A stretch of 64,000 nucleotides of DNA from Durusdinium trenchii (GCA_963970005.1 CAXAMN010001403.1:416640-480639); one strand, 5' to 3'. Shown: positions 20,190 through 32,463, counted from the first letter of the stretch. The notes: a model not told the origin generated them from the letters alone. Numbers and translations: made by a program.

Positions 20190-20839
20190 CTCTGCTTGTT
20201 GTACTGTGCGAGGGCACTACCTAGGTCGGGCAGAAAACATCAGAAAACCATCAACAAAGCTCAGCATGAAGCATGTTTCTTTCCACAATGAGAAATGGCG
20301 GTAAGGGGTGGCCTTCAAACCCGGAGGTGGCTGGGGTCAGCATGTGTTGTTTCTCAAGTTTGCTTCCAATTCAACTAACTTGGCACATGTTGAAACTGCC
20401 GCCGGATAAGAAAAGAAAAGAACTGTCTTCGACTGACCCCACCTACCCAAAAGACTGCCAACAGGTGGCCCGAGCAAGCCAACCAACAACCTTGTGACGC
20501 ATGGAACTTGGAGCAATGGCCGAGGCATCCTGTTCACCGGCAGCCGGTGTGGTACATCACTCGATAAGGGAGCCAAGCCTTTGTTTCACTGGTTGACAGG
20601 TGTCAGGCTGCCAATTGAGGTAGCCAAATAGCACCCCCACCTAGCCGCATGCTTACTCGTGTGGCCAAGGCATTGATCCAGCACAGATTTGTTAGGTGCG
20701 CCGTCGTTGGAGACAGTTACAAAAGAGATCGAAAGAGAACGATTTTCAACATATTTCAACATCAGGTGATTGCCACAATATGCCACAAACACGTCAGGCT
20801 TTCGGCCCTTATGTCTTCGCTATTCCTCACTCTTCACTC

Positions 20840-21005
20840 GCCTCATCGACCTCCAAGTTGCTTAAGGCTTCCGCCACTTGCGTGGAGGACCGGTGCAAGC
20901 GCGAGGCGCTCCGCAATGGGCTCACGCTGGTATTCGGGCTGGCGCCAGCGCTGGCATTCGAGCGTGCGGTGGAGCCCATAGCCTCAGGTCGATCGTGCAG
21001 GCGAC
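20840..21005. CDS. Coding-like block, strand unclear
   Basis: GC-rich. The plus strand reads ATCVEDRCKREALRNGLTLV then FGLAPALAFERAVEP; the minus strand reads a Ser/Arg/Ala-rich stretch (RPEAMGSTARSNASAGASPN). Exonic composition, but I cannot choose the strand. Confidence 0.3.
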
Positions 21006-21239
21006 ACCGGACGCCCAGGCGGTGGATTTGTTTTGATTCACTAGATGTGGTTGATCTTAAGTAAGAAACACCCTGAATTTGTGGTGTTTGGTAGGGTTTG
21101 CTATAGTAGGTGGATGTATGTTTTGATACCCTGCCAAATGCTAACACAGCCGGCACGACATGAAGTGGAGTTGATATGGATGAAGATCTTCCTCTACAAA
21201 GTGCTTGCTAGCTGCTAGTTAGGGGTTATATAGACTGTA

Positions 21240-21420
21240 GATGCAATGTACTGGACCTTATAAGGTAAACTTTGATGTTGAAGCTGATGCCCCGAGATCG
21301 ACAAACTTCTTGCACACGGCACACGGCTGCTTCTTTCAGAACGTTGCAATCACTTCGGCAATTAGAACTTGATACTTCCAGGGCATGTCCCCTATATTCC
21401 ACTTCTTTCAGCAACGCTTC
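21240..21420 (-). CDS. Possible exon
   Basis: Minus strand LLKEVEYRGHALEVSSSNCR then SDCNVLKEAAVCRVQEVCRS. Protein-like, on the strand of the neighbouring exons. Boundaries not fixed. Confidence 0.3.
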
Positions 21421-21429
21421 AAAAACTCA

Positions 21430-23300
21430 GCCGGTTCGAGAATCAAACCGCCTTTACTCGAGCAAAAAGACTTCATCTTTCATGGCTGCTATGTAGAACG
21501 TATGTTTCACACATTGGACAACGGTTTTCGAGGTGAGTCTTGGCCAACTTACACATTTGCTACCACAAGCAGCACAAGCAACTTTGGAAAGGAACCACCA
21601 CATTTCACTTGCACTTGTCAGAGCGAGGGTTTATGATTGGGATGACCCAAGCATGAGTATCAAGGTCACTTTGCTTCGGGGTGACTCTTGCCCTGCCTTG
21701 GTCTGATTATCAAAGCAGCTTTTGAACAAAAGAGTTGAATCCAGTTGTTGCTTGCAAGCAAAATGCCGGCTTTGCACTGCGTATTCTGCAATATGGCGCA
21801 CATACTGGCGCACATATTTGTTGAAGTTCACACATGGCTACCAGGCTAAACGGCTCAAAAAAAGAAGACCCTGACACCCGCAGGTGTGGTCCTGTGCTTC
21901 ATCGATTGGGGGGGTTGAAGGGTACCTTGTAGAGCCTGGCCGCCACATGACCGTTTTTTAATGATACGGCGACCACCGAGATCTACACATTCTACACGGC
22001 ACTCCCAAAAAACGATGGAAGTGGATGTCGCCACCTGTTTGGTATGAGCATGTTTAATTGTTCTCCAAGTAGGGGTGTTCCTCCATTCCAAAGCCCTTTC
22101 ATCCATAAGCCTCCCGGCTCCCCCCTCATGTGAGGCATCCATCCCCGCGGAGATTTCACCGCTTCTACCGCGTCGACCGCGGTCGGCTGAGCCAAGCTGA
22201 AGCGATGAACTAGACGTGCGGGCGGCGAAGAAAAAATAACCTAAGAGGTGGTCGATAGCATATTAACATATTACAGCATATGCTAACTTAGTCAGGGTTT
22301 TAGTCAGCATATTAACCATATTATATATAATATATACAGCAAACGCCAAAGAAACATAGGCAAACGACAAATAGGATTCGGATCGACTCTTGGTCAAGAA
22401 TTTGGGGTAGGTCCAGTCTATCAGGTAGATTGATTGGGAATATTTACCTATCCAGCATTGACCTAGCCCCTCGGAATCCTTGACATGGACTAGGACTAGG
22501 AAAGCTGGCTACAACGGGAACCGAGGAAGATCGGCCAGCCAAGAGAAAATGAACACAACTATACCCTGCAAGTCCGGGAGTGAAGGACAACGATCTTATA
22601 TAAACAATTTAAACACGCGTCCACCTTCAATATTGGTCCTGTGTTATTGTTTCTCTTTGTTTTCTTGTGTTAGTTGTCTCTGTAATTGGTGTCTTCCGCC
22701 ACCCCCAGCAAAACACACGAGGACGATGCCAAAGGCAAATCTTCCGCTGACCTTATATCCTTTGTCTACTTACGTACAATGTCTTGAATATCTAGGTGTG
22801 CTTTCCAATGTGACACAGTCAACTACAAACCACCTACCTGCACCATCACCGCCGTCGACCGCCAACTTATGAATGCAAGGACTGCAAGGGTTCTCTGGAC
22901 AATCAATGAATTCAGGCTAAAAGAAGCTAAAACAAGAACAGAAAAGGTGGGAGAGGCACATTGAGCAAACAGGTTTGACCATTACAGCAATGAGTGCTCA
23001 ATTCAGTGCACAGTTGAATGTTCGACAGTTGAAAAGCAGAATCTACCTCATCGGGAAGAGTCAAATTTGGTAACGCACACTCGAAAGAAGGGTGGCAGGC
23101 CAAGAGAACACGTCTATTCAGGATCTGTTATGTAATCAGCTCGTGATAAACACACACCTGTGGCTATTGAATTCTCCGCCTTCACTAAGAATTGGGGTCT
23201 AATGCCTCTCATCTATTGCGTGTCGCCATCTACAGTAACCTCCATCTAAAGACATGTTACAGGTTTGTACCATCTACTCTGAAACCACTGTAATGCGGGT
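21430..23300. other. No gene recognised
   Basis: Intron-like sequence with an AT-rich patch at 22250-22340, a degenerate foldback copy near 22000-22100 and the adapter match at 21960. A GC-rich scrap at 22140-22200 may be exonic on the minus strand. Confidence 0.35.
21960..21988 (+). other. Illumina P5 adapter match (contaminant)
   Basis: 29 bases starting AATGATACGGCGACCACCGA match the P5 flow-cell adapter exactly. This is sequencing artefact, not biology. The sequence on either side should be treated as possibly misjoined. Confidence 0.9.
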
Positions 23301-23317
23301 TCCTGTTGAACCTATCC

Positions 23318-23390
23318 ATCGTCTCGTGCCTTCTGCTCTCGGATCTCAAGACCTTTGCCTCGGGAGTCTTTGCCTCAGCGTCGAAATCCT
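23318..23390 (-). CDS. Possible exon
   Basis: After GCACCGAG the minus strand reads DFDAEAKTPEAKVLRSESRR then HETM. Charged, protein-like. It follows the kinesin exons in gene order and may belong to that gene. Confidence 0.35.
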
Positions 23391-23664
23391 CGGTGCCCTG
23401 GTGGACCAACGACCACAGGAACCAAGAATAGACCCGGAATGTAAAATAAGCAGGGATGGGGGGAGCAACGAGTTCTCCACACTCCCAGACCCACTCCCAT
23501 CCTAAAAAGCATTCAACCCTGTTCCAAAATCTCCTGACAAGGCTAAGCTGGGCAGCATCGCCTGGCCATGCGAATCTCAATCAACTATCTCAAAGTGCAT
23601 CTTCTCTATCGGCCCCGTAGGCGCCCATATTCAGGCCATCCTTTTCAGAGAAAAACACATCCAC

Positions 23665-25455
23665 ATCCCGACCGGATTCTAAGATCACGGCTCCTCGGCA
23701 CCAACAGGTCGTAAATCACCTGGCGGGCCGCGGCGTTCCGGCGTCCCTGCCCAGCCGGGGGGTTCCACAGCCTGAAGAGGCCTGGAAGAGGGAGCTGATA
23801 GAACATGTAGAAAGGTCTCAGATTAGATGGCAGAACCCCCAAGATGACTTATAATGCTTATGTTTAGTATATATATATATAGGTAGATGATATATAATAA
23901 ATAGATAGATGGGGTCTGGGGTCCAATTACCTTGTGGATATTGCGCCATCTACCCTCAATCCACGATACGCTCCCCGAAATCATCATGGAAGTGGATGGC
24001 ACCACCTGTTTGGTCATTCCTGAAAAGGGCCATGCCATCCACTTCCATGGGCTGTCTGCTCGTATACTTGATGGTCAAACAACTACAGTAGTACGGCACA
24101 AACACGTGAAAACGGATTTCCACTCGGACCGTGGTGTCAGGGACCGCTCCGAGTGCAGCACGCGCCTCATTGTAGATTTCCAAAAAACTGCATTGCACCA
24201 GGAAACCTCGAGCAATTCCACAGAAACATCTGAGCAACAATGGCAGGGCCACCTTTCGACTCGCTAAGCCTGCCGGACCAACTTCTTTTCACCCCCCCTC
24301 TTTTCGTCAGGTAAGATGGCTCCCAAGGGTGGATATTGGAGAGGCTAGGCCCATTACATGTGTATAGAGAGAGAGACTGACAGAGAACTATATATGTATC
24401 CAACTGTTAATCCATTGTCCACTCTCTTCCGCTTTAAAAACACCCCTATTGGCCCTATTGCAACTCCGGAGGTTCAACAGAAGCGGTTTCAAGCACGGTA
24501 GTTCTTTGGGCTCATCAGTGCGCCGGGCTGCCACTAGTCGCCGCAAAAAAAAAATGGCTCCAAAGGCTCGGTATCAACAGGAACTTAAACAACTGCAACC
24601 AGAAGTTCCCAAGTGGCATCCGCAAATCCATTCCACTTAGGGCTCCAAGTATCTTCTGAGAAGGTGGGACTGGGGTGGGTTTCAAGGGTCCACAACACGT
24701 TCCCAGGAGCTACTTGAAGCCCTACAAGAATCGTTGCACGTCAGCTGCAAAAATCCAAGGAACGGCTGGTCGTGCTGCTCCTTTGGGCCTCAGCCTTGGC
24801 TATTCATCCCAGGCCTTCCGGGCGTTTTTCTCCAGGGGGCCCGGTCTCCGAGATGCTCTACCCACACTGCTGGGGGATCCAGAAGGTCCCACTTTTTGCG
24901 ATGGGTTCTGTGGGAATTGACCTGTCAACCATCCTGTGAAGTGTTTGAGCCAAGAAAAAGGCCAAAACACCCAAAGGATCCAACGAACATAATGCTGTGG
25001 CAAAGAATGTCCCTCCCCCTGGTTTTCACAGGTGCAATCTTTCAGTTTCAATCTTCGTGGCCGCAACATGGTGTGGACATTCTGTGTGCCCAATTGTGTG
25101 GCAAGCACCAGCCCTTGACTTCGAAGTGAACGAAAACAGTAGCCTGCAGCACCCCCACCAGATCACCTCTAACTACCCCAGCACTCATCGCCACCCCCCT
25201 GCTTGGGATCTCTTGTCAACATGTTCTCAATGTTTAAAGTTTAAAGAACCATGGACCATCCCCCCTAAGTGTACATATACACATCCGCAGTGCGCGCCTT
25301 GGTTTGGATCCCCAACTCTTCCTCCACCGGCTCGAATCGGCGACGAGAACAAGCCACGAGCCGTGCGAAGAGCGCTTCGCTGATCCGTGGGATGAGGCCC
25401 ATGTCCTGCACGACGGCGTCCACGTGGGATGAGGACGGCTGGAGAACGATGGAGC
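23665..25455 (-). CDS. Kinesin motor, middle exons
   Basis: Three minus-strand exons. The first (start 25455, end near 25380-25320) reads SSSHVDAVVQDMGLIPRISE then ALFARLV, the conserved G-I/L-I-P-R...LF helix of kinesin motors. The second, 24206..24166, reads FLVQCSFLEIYNE, the S-x-L-E-I-Y-N-E block. The third (start 23719, or a slightly earlier acceptor) reads VIYDLLVPRSRDLRIR, the x-DLL...L-x-I-R block. Introns have AG acceptors and, where visible, GC donors. Kinesins walk on microtubules using ATP. I could not find the switch I (SSRSH) or switch II (DLAGSE) exons below 23.6 kb. The P-loop part is missing here but is present, in the matching phase, at 49.1 kb. Confidence 0.8.
23985..24049. 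repeat. Foldback repeat, family B
   Basis: Perfect 17-base arms (CATGGAAGTGGATGGCA and its complement) around a 31-base loop starting CCACCTGTTTGGT. Related copies lie near 22000-22100 and 47105-47210; an 18-base-arm relative is at 27105..27200. Confidence 0.65.
24300..25300. other. Intron-like stretch with unassigned GC-rich block
   Basis: 24750-24900 is GC-rich and open on both strands (plus: LGYSSQAFRAFFSRGPGLRD; minus: PSSVGRASRRPGPLEKNARK). I cannot assign a strand. The rest is intron-like. Confidence 0.3.
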
Positions 25456-26628
25456 CTCAAAACCAATGGGGGCCCTAAACGTCCATCAAAATAAACAAAT
25501 GTTTGTAGGGTGTTGGAACAACTATGGAACACTCAGGCGTTTAGGAAACCCAGGGGCCCTGCAGTTGTTGGTCGTTTGGTCTTGGTTCCTTTGGAAGAAG
25601 TTCACCACAGACCACGTCGCCAGTTGCCCGGAGTGAAGAAAACATGCTGACATGCACGTCTGGAACCCCACAGTGTCACAGAGAGTTTTTCACAAGCGAT
25701 GCCTCTTCAAACTACATAACATGCGGTTTTATAGTATTAATATGTGCTTTGAATTGCTTTAATTGATTGATATGGGGGGGCCTCAACAAACATCCAAACG
25801 AGATGGAATCACTCTTCTGAGCTCACCTGACCGTCGTTGACCCGGACTCCACCGACCTTCCACAGAAAAGACATGCGCCGACCTTCTCATGCACCGACCG
25901 GTCCATGTTTTTTTGCTTCACGCACGGAATCCAACACTCCCAGTTGAGTCCATTTTGGAGGAAAGAATTGGAATCCATGTTGTGAGAAAACCAATCCATT
26001 TGGTCATTTGGAGAAAAACATGTAGCATTCCTCCCCAAACACATCGGGCGACCGGAGTGGCAGCTGCTCTCCGATCCTTCTTTGATCCTTGCACATTCCT
26101 GGCATACCGTGCAAACAAAGATCCTCAGGCACTGACTCTGACATGGTGACAGCTGGATTGCTGGTTTTGTGTCTTTTTGTGCGTGGTGAGTGTTACCCTG
26201 GAACTCCAAAATCTTGGCCCATACCTGGCCCAACAGTTGTCATTGAGTATGTTCGTCCTTCATTTTTTGGGCACGTCTGCCAATTTTAGGTCTTCTTGCA
26301 GGAGCACCCCTGTTGCGACAGAGACTTTCCAGCATGAAACAAAATATATATATATATATATTTATTTACATATATACCAACCAATCTGCAGAATTTAGGC
26401 GGATGTCCATGAGAAGATGTTCTCTAGGGCAGAGCCTATAATAGCAAACATACAACACTTTGGACGCCGGGCATAAGCCCGAAACAACAAAAAAACACGA
26501 CAGCCCCCCTCACTGGGAGTCCATGGTCCTCCATGGTCCTCCATGGCCCCCCCATGCGCGGTGATCTTCTTTCCACCAACTGCTGGGTTTGTCCCACGGA
26601 TTCACCGAAGTGGCCCATGTGGAATCAC

Positions 26629-26775
26629 CTTCTGGGAGGCTACGCGCATTGCGCGTGGCGAGGTGCTGGTGCCAAAAAGTGGTACAAACAGGGCGAGTGT
26701 CTTTTGACAGCGCCGAACGGCGAGACACAAAGAGGTCAGTCGTCGTGCAGGGGCCCAAGTCGCCAGCAGCTCATC
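26629..26775 (-). CDS. Internal exon, unknown product
   Basis: 49 codons exactly between GTCAG and a GT donor (AAG|GTGATT), phase 0 at both ends: DELLATWAPARRLTSLCLAV then RRCQKTLALFVPLFGTSTSP and RAMRVASQK. Clean splice sites and composition make it a good exon. No family recognised. Confidence 0.55.
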
Positions 26776-27104
26776 CTGACGATGGTTTGACAGTTGGCCA
26801 GTGGAACTGGATCGTATACACTGCAGTGATCCCCACAAACAGATAGAAGCAAATCCCTTTTTTTGACATGTATGGGCCATGTATGGGAAACTTTGTGTGT
26901 CGTTTGTTTCCTATATCCTGGCTCGATCATGTTCTATCTCTCTTTGGGGGGGTGCTATTAGCAAACCACATCGTTTGTTCTTGGTTTTCCCCACTAATTC
27001 TTGGATCCTTGACCCTTGATGGGGGAAAACTAGCGAGCAAACTGGTGTGCATACTGACCCCAAAAAACGGGTGTCGGTGTACGCTAGTGACTACGTACGC
27101 GGAT

Positions 27105-27200
27105 CACTGACATGGAAGTGGAAGATTGCAACTGGAAAAAACAACAAAACAAACAGTTTACAAACTGGGGGGGAGGGGGACGTCCACTTCCATGTCAGTG
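27105..27200. repeat. Foldback repeat with 18-base perfect arms
   Basis: CACTGACATGGAAGTGGA at 27105..27122 and its exact complement at 27183..27200, with an A-rich/G-rich loop. It shares CATGGAAGTGGA with the family B hairpin at 23985. Confidence 0.65.
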
Positions 27201-28234
27201 AGTTCGATATCCACGCCCACGCCCCAAAAACATGAACAAAATTGCATCTGCAGCCCCAATTGGCACCGGACAAGTTCAAAAGAAAACAACCAACCATGTG
27301 GGAACTGTCCCAGACTAAAAATGGACATACTTGGACCTTGGACCTGGATGACCTTGGGTATACCGGTATACTCCATTTACGGCCCAGTGGATGATGATGC
27401 GCCTTTCTCAAAAGGGCCTTCTCAAATATCGTGATAGTCGTCGACCGACTATTATAACTTATGTGCAGGTAATGGGGCACACCCAAGTTGGACCACAGAA
27501 TGATTGAGTCTGACACCAGGAGTTACAAAGGGGTGGTGTTTGGTCCCTAAGTGAGTGGATAATGGGCACCCTTAACCTCCATTAAGCAACCCTTTGTGAC
27601 TGCTGGTAGTTTGGATTTGCTGTAAAGCACGCGTGAACGAAATGTTGTGGCGTCCGGCCTGGCGTCATGTCACTACTCACAGGGCTTCATGGAGAATAGT
27701 GATGCCAAAAAGCTATCGATGATGGGTAACAGCAAGTCCTCTACTAAATTTAAAAGTACAGCTTGCGACCCTTGTCCAGGAATTGTCAAAAAAAAACAAC
27801 ATTGGTGTCAAACTGAACCCTGGCAAACATCTTTCGGGACACCTGACGGGTCGCCAACATCGCGGCTCACATCCTTTGGGGTTCACGTGTGGGTGCCCCT
27901 CAACCGAGACGAACCATTGAAGAACCTCCCTTTTGCACTCCTCATTGCCCTGGTAAGTAGGTGGGCATCTCTGCAACAACTCGGGGGTGAAACACACGAC
28001 ATGTCACTTATTTTGAGTATAGGATGTTGCCTTGAATTTCTTGCCAACTCTTCAAGGCCAGGTAGAAAGGTAGACACACACACACAAGTGAGAGGTGTAC
28101 GGACATCACCAGTGAACATCCAGTCTGGAACACACACCCAACTCACGCCAAGGCCGCCAAGGCGCGTGCAACAACCACCGGTGTCCTGCATTTCTTACAG
28201 GTCTGAGCACAAATCCTTGGTGCTCAACCGGTGC

Positions 28235-28355
28235 CATGGACAGCACCCGCTTGCGGGCCGGCCATCGGGAGAGGAGAGGATGGAACAAGCCCAATCAATC
28301 AGTTTGGAGGTCGAATCTGAACCAGCTCTTGCAGCAAGTGCCGAATTCGGAAGAT
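28235..28355 (-). CDS. Internal exon, unknown product
   Basis: After CTCGGAG the minus strand reads LPNSALAARAGSDSTSKLID then WACSILSSPDGRPASGCCP, ending at a GC donor (ATG|GCACC). A long plus-strand open frame (27647-28393) overlaps it, but it lacks splice or domain support. Confidence 0.45.
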
Positions 28356-28669
28356 CTCCGAGAAAAAAAAAAGGGGGGCACTTCAATTGTTGAATGAAGC
28401 AGTTAGAGACTCAGACTCGACATGACTCAACATCTAGGATGCTCTCATCTTCCGGGAAAAATACTATATGATTCTAAATGATTGGCCACCTTCAGCGAGG
28501 CTCTCAAGTGCCCCACAGCTACTGTACAATGAGGTTGACGAGTATACCCATCTATAGTGATTGGTTGGGAGGGTCGACAAATGAAGCTCGCATGTGCGCA
28601 TCGCTGTGGTGGCCGCGGGTGAAAAAGTCTAGCTTTGATTTAGACAAACAATTACATACGTTAAACTTT

Positions 28670-28890
28670 TATATAAAATTATAAGATCACTTCGCAGGAA
28701 TGCCAGTGCGAACTTCGAACGACCTTTTCTCGCCCGAAAGAAACAATAAGGGAACGGCATGGCAAACTGTCCTTCGCCAAACTGCGCTGCAAGCGCCGTG
28801 AGATATAGTACAACTATATATATCGAAGCCATGTGCCAAAAGCAACCACGAATGCTCTAAGGAGAGTCCACCAGAACATGGGACATCCAT
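28670..28890 (-). CDS. Possible exon with hydrophobic segment
   Basis: Minus strand IVVLYLTALAAQFGEGQFAM resembles a membrane helix. No clear boundaries. Confidence 0.2.
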
Positions 28891-29169
28891 CCAATGATGA
28901 CCTAGCTAGACACCTCTGCCTGGCGGGGGCAGATTCTCAGGTGGTCCAAGCATGTCAACAACTTTGCTGCCAATAACTTCGACAAACATCTACAGCAAAA
29001 CGCATTACTTCTCCTCTATTCCTGGAATAGTCCCGGAAGTACTTGTGGATCTTCATGAGGCACTGGCTGCTGGTCCCAAATCTGTGAGGGGGGGGAAGTA
29101 TGAACTTAACTAGCAAATCATATATATACTATCTATAATTCTAAAAAAAACAACTACTCCTCCTTACAC

Positions 29170-29720
29170 TCGAACAAGTAAGGCCAGCTCAGTGACCTGA
29201 GAGTCGAAACCCAGCTACTGGCCTCCGTGCCGACGAGTCGCCCGGCCAAGACTTCGGCCCATTCCCAACTCATGGACACGTTCGAGTGGGTGCCGTTCTG
29301 GTAATCCTCCTCCACACATGTGACACCTGGAGGTTTTTGTGAGTGAAGCTGGCGGTCTGACACCCCGGTGAAGCGCTTCGTGGCGAGGCGCGAAGAAGAA
29401 AAAGACAGGGCCAAGTGCGAGCAACAACTCATGGAACGTCATGTGACCCCAGTGTGGCTTGAGGAACCACCACCCCCCCCCAAAAAAAGGAATCGTCGAA
29501 ACTGCATCCAGGGGCCAACAGGATCATGTCAAACGCGTCCCTCAAACAGGCCAAGGAGCTGTTGCAAACACAGTACGGCCTGACGTCGGCACATGAATAG
29601 ATCTGGGCGAGGGCTTCGATACCATGATGGTTCGACCAGTCTGGGCTTCCACAGGTCAAGCGTAAGACCTGGAGTAGCACTTCCTTGGACGGCAGGATCT
29701 GCAACAAAAATCGCAGGAAC
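29170..29720 (-). CDS. Cluster of coding-like segments
   Basis: 29330-29225 (after CTCCAG) reads VTCVEEDYQNGTHSNVSMSW then EWAEVLAGRLVGTEA. 29700-29490 (after GCAG) reads ILPSKEVLLQVLRLTCGSPD then WSNHHGIEALAQIYSCADVR. Both have exonic composition on the minus strand, but alternative frames are also open, so the product is unresolved. Confidence 0.35.
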
Positions 29721-30159
29721 AAGTCTTACTCTAGGTTGCTTACGCCTACGCAACACCGGGTAACGGTTGTACTTTCTTAGTCACATGGGAACCGAACCAA
29801 ATTATACCTTATATGCAGCCGTATTATGCATATCCGATCATGCCTGAAAGCATGCAAAATGGGTGCCGTCAAAAACTTAAGACCTGACTGCCCTAAATGC
29901 AGAGATGTACTGCTTGTCTCTGTGTATGTGTGTGTGTGTGTCAACCCCTGTGCCTGAGGGTTCCACCTTGTTTTTAGTTTTGCATGTTTCTTCAGCAGGG
30001 GCGTCAGGCTCGACACATCTAATGTGGCCCTCAGATTTATAAACCCCCTAGAATTATGTATGTTTTCCCTGCACTGATTTATAAAGAACCCTAGAATAAT
30101 GTTTTTTTGGAGGAGTAGTTGTAGTGGGATTTTGTTTATTGGTATAGTTTACTTCCTCC

Positions 30160-30700
30160 CTGTTGATTTGCTTTACTCACCCTCTATTCCTTATTTACTT
30201 GTCCTAGCTCTTTAGTTTTGAATCTTTCCAAAAGTTTCCAAAAGTCAGTGCGCACTTTCTTTATAAAATCNNNNNNNNNNCACTTTCTTTATAAAATCCC
30301 TTATTCAAAAGTATTGAAAAACAAAAAAACCATTGAAGCAAAGGGGGTAGTCCAGCAAGCAGCTTTCTGACATTATTTAGGGGGGGCCCAAGAATAATGT
30401 CTAGAGATTTGAACCTTTAAATCTTTATTCCTGTTTCTTTGCCTTTTGATTTGCTTTACTCACCCTCTATTCCTTATTTACTTTCCCTAAGCTCTTTAGT
30501 TTTAAAGTTTTCCAAAAGTTTCCAACAGTCAGTGCGCACTTTCTTTATAAAATCCCTTATTCAAAAGTATTGAAAAACAAAAAATCTTTCAAGCAAAGGG
30601 GGTCGTCCAGCAAGCAGCTTTCTGACATTATTTAGGGGGGGCCCTAGAATAATAATGTCTAGAGGTTTGAGGCGTTAAATCTGTATTCCTTTTCTTTGCC
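30160..30700 (+). repeat. Tandem repeat, about 290-bp unit
   Basis: The segment from TTGATTTGCTTTACTCACCC to TTATTTAGGGGGGGCCC occurs twice and starts a third time near 30700. The true copy number is uncertain because the N gap lies inside. Confidence 0.7.
30271..30280. other. Assembly gap (10 N)
   Basis: The same 18 bases (CACTTTCTTTATAAAATC) stand directly before and after the N run, so the two contigs probably overlap and the gap is not real. Confidence 0.9.
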
Positions 30701-32463
30701 TTTTGATTTGCTTTACTTACCATTGAAATTGCAGGTCTTTGGATTCAGATTTCCATTGAAATTTAAAAATTTAGTTCTATTTGCATTGATTCATTCCCTT
30801 TTATTGTAATTAATATTCCAGATGTCTGCAAAGTTAGGTTCTTGATTCCTTTCATTTTAGTATTGCCAGAGTAGCTCCAGAGGTAGCTAGCTAAGGATTC
30901 CTTATTTAATTATCAAATGATTGATTTTCTTATACATTATTTTGGAGGCCTTGGTTGTTGAGGGGGGGAGGGGGGGATTATAAATCAAGGGACTACATTA
31001 CCTGACGCAACGAAGCTATGATGTGTCGAGGGAAGTGAGAGCTGATCACTCTCTACCTGCGGAGTTTTCCACAAGCTGTCACCCTACTTTTCCACGGTTT
31101 GTTTCATGGTTCTTCATGCTTCCACGCCCGAAACCTTGGTTTTGCAGCTGAGTCGCGCCACTCGTTCGCTACTGCTGAGTTCTGCAGTCACGCACAAACA
31201 GCTTTCAACCTTTCAAGTGAACTGACTTTCTCACCATGCCGTTCCCTCACCATTTTCGACCTGGGGCTAACTGAAAACCAATGTCAGAGTGTGAACCGCT
31301 CAGCCGTCCCACTTGGGTGCTGGGTGTGATCCTCCGCAAGGAGGCGCTGCAATCATTCCGGAAATCGTGTCACTGATTCTTCGTTTCCACCACTCGTTGG
31401 GATTTTCTTAACCGACTTTGTTTCGCTACTGAATTGTCTGAACACAAAGCCGCCGGGCTTTCACGGATACCACAGCCGCCGGGCTAAAAAACGCAATTCA
31501 TCCCACTTGAGGCCAGGCATGTTTCCCAACCGCCCCCCCCCAACTGAGTTCTACTCCCTACCTAATTAGGGTAACACAGGGAAATGGTACTCGACACACT
31601 TGTGTGTCGGTGCCTTTCCCTTTGTTGTCCCTGTTCTAGTCTTCTCTACCCGGGCGGTCTAAGACTAAGGTCCCGCTCCCTAACTATTGCATTTAATTCA
31701 CTTCCGCTAAGTAATCAGTAATTCTAGAGTGCTAAGTATTCATACACACACACGGACACACACATGTACATACACCTCCCTGCCCCCCCCCCGCTTTCTT
31801 TCTTGCGCTTTTGGTCGTTTCTTGGGCTTTCTTTCAGGCTTTTTAGGTTGCTCTTGAGGCTCGTTTCCCTACCCCAGTCAAGGGCTAAGTATTCACTTTT
31901 TTCTACTCCTACCTTTCTCTCTTGCCCTCTTAGCGCTGCTCTTTCTGTGTTTCTTCCTTTTGTTTCTAAGGCTCTTTAGGTAACTATTCAGGTTCTTCGC
32001 ACGAGCGCCGCAAAGCGGCACCGTGTGTGTGTGTGTCAACCCCTGTGCCTAAGGGTTCCACCTTGTTTTTAGTTTTGAATGCTTCTTCAGCAGGGGCGTC
32101 AGGCTCGACACATCTACCTGACGCAACGAAGCTATGATGTGTCGAGGGAAGTGAGAGCTGATCACTCTCTACCTGCGGAGTTTTCCACAAGCTGTCGCCC
32201 TACTTTTCCACGGTTTGTTTCATGGTTCTTCATGCTTCCACCCCCGAAACCTTGGTTTTGCAGCTGAGTCGCGCCACTCGTTCGCTACTGCTGAGTTCTG
32301 CAGTCACGCACAAACAGCTTTCAACCTTTCAAGTGAACTGACTTTCTCACCATGCCGTTCCCTCACCATTTTCGACCTGGGAATTGGGCTAACTGAAAAC
32401 CAATGTCAGAATGTCAGAGTGTGACAAGCTGCTGACCAAAATTGGGATAAACCTATCATTGCA

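Larger units (their letters stand above)
30022..30998. mobile_element. TA-flanked insertion (non-autonomous)
   Basis: It interrupts the first repeat copy. The second copy shows the empty site CATC-TA-CCTGACG, while here TA stands on both sides of the insert. The insert ends are roughly inverted (ATGTGGCCCT left; ATGTAGTCCC right, read inward). Inside is a tandem unit of about 290 bases (30165-30660) and no ORF. TA duplication fits Tc1/mariner-like movement. Confidence 0.6.
29930..32424. mobile_element. Repeat-bounded element with nested insertion
   Basis: A block of about 390 bases occurs twice in the same orientation: 32025..32424, and in two pieces at 29930..30021 plus 30999..31294. The two copies are about 95% alike by eye and enclose some 730 bases of pyrimidine-rich sequence with no ORF of note. 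This could be a terminal-repeat retroelement remnant or a segmental duplication. Both copies begin at a GT run and contain nested palindromes (CGACACATC...GATGTGTCG; GCGTCAGG...CCTGACGC). Confidence 0.55.

Noticed and set aside
27647-28393. 248-codon plus-strand frame
   Set aside because: No domain or coherent composition; an exon on the minus strand (28355..28235) has splice support.
31550-31620. TTAGGGTAACACAGGGAAAT resembling a homing-endonuclease site
   Set aside because: Several mismatches to the known site and no nuclease gene nearby.
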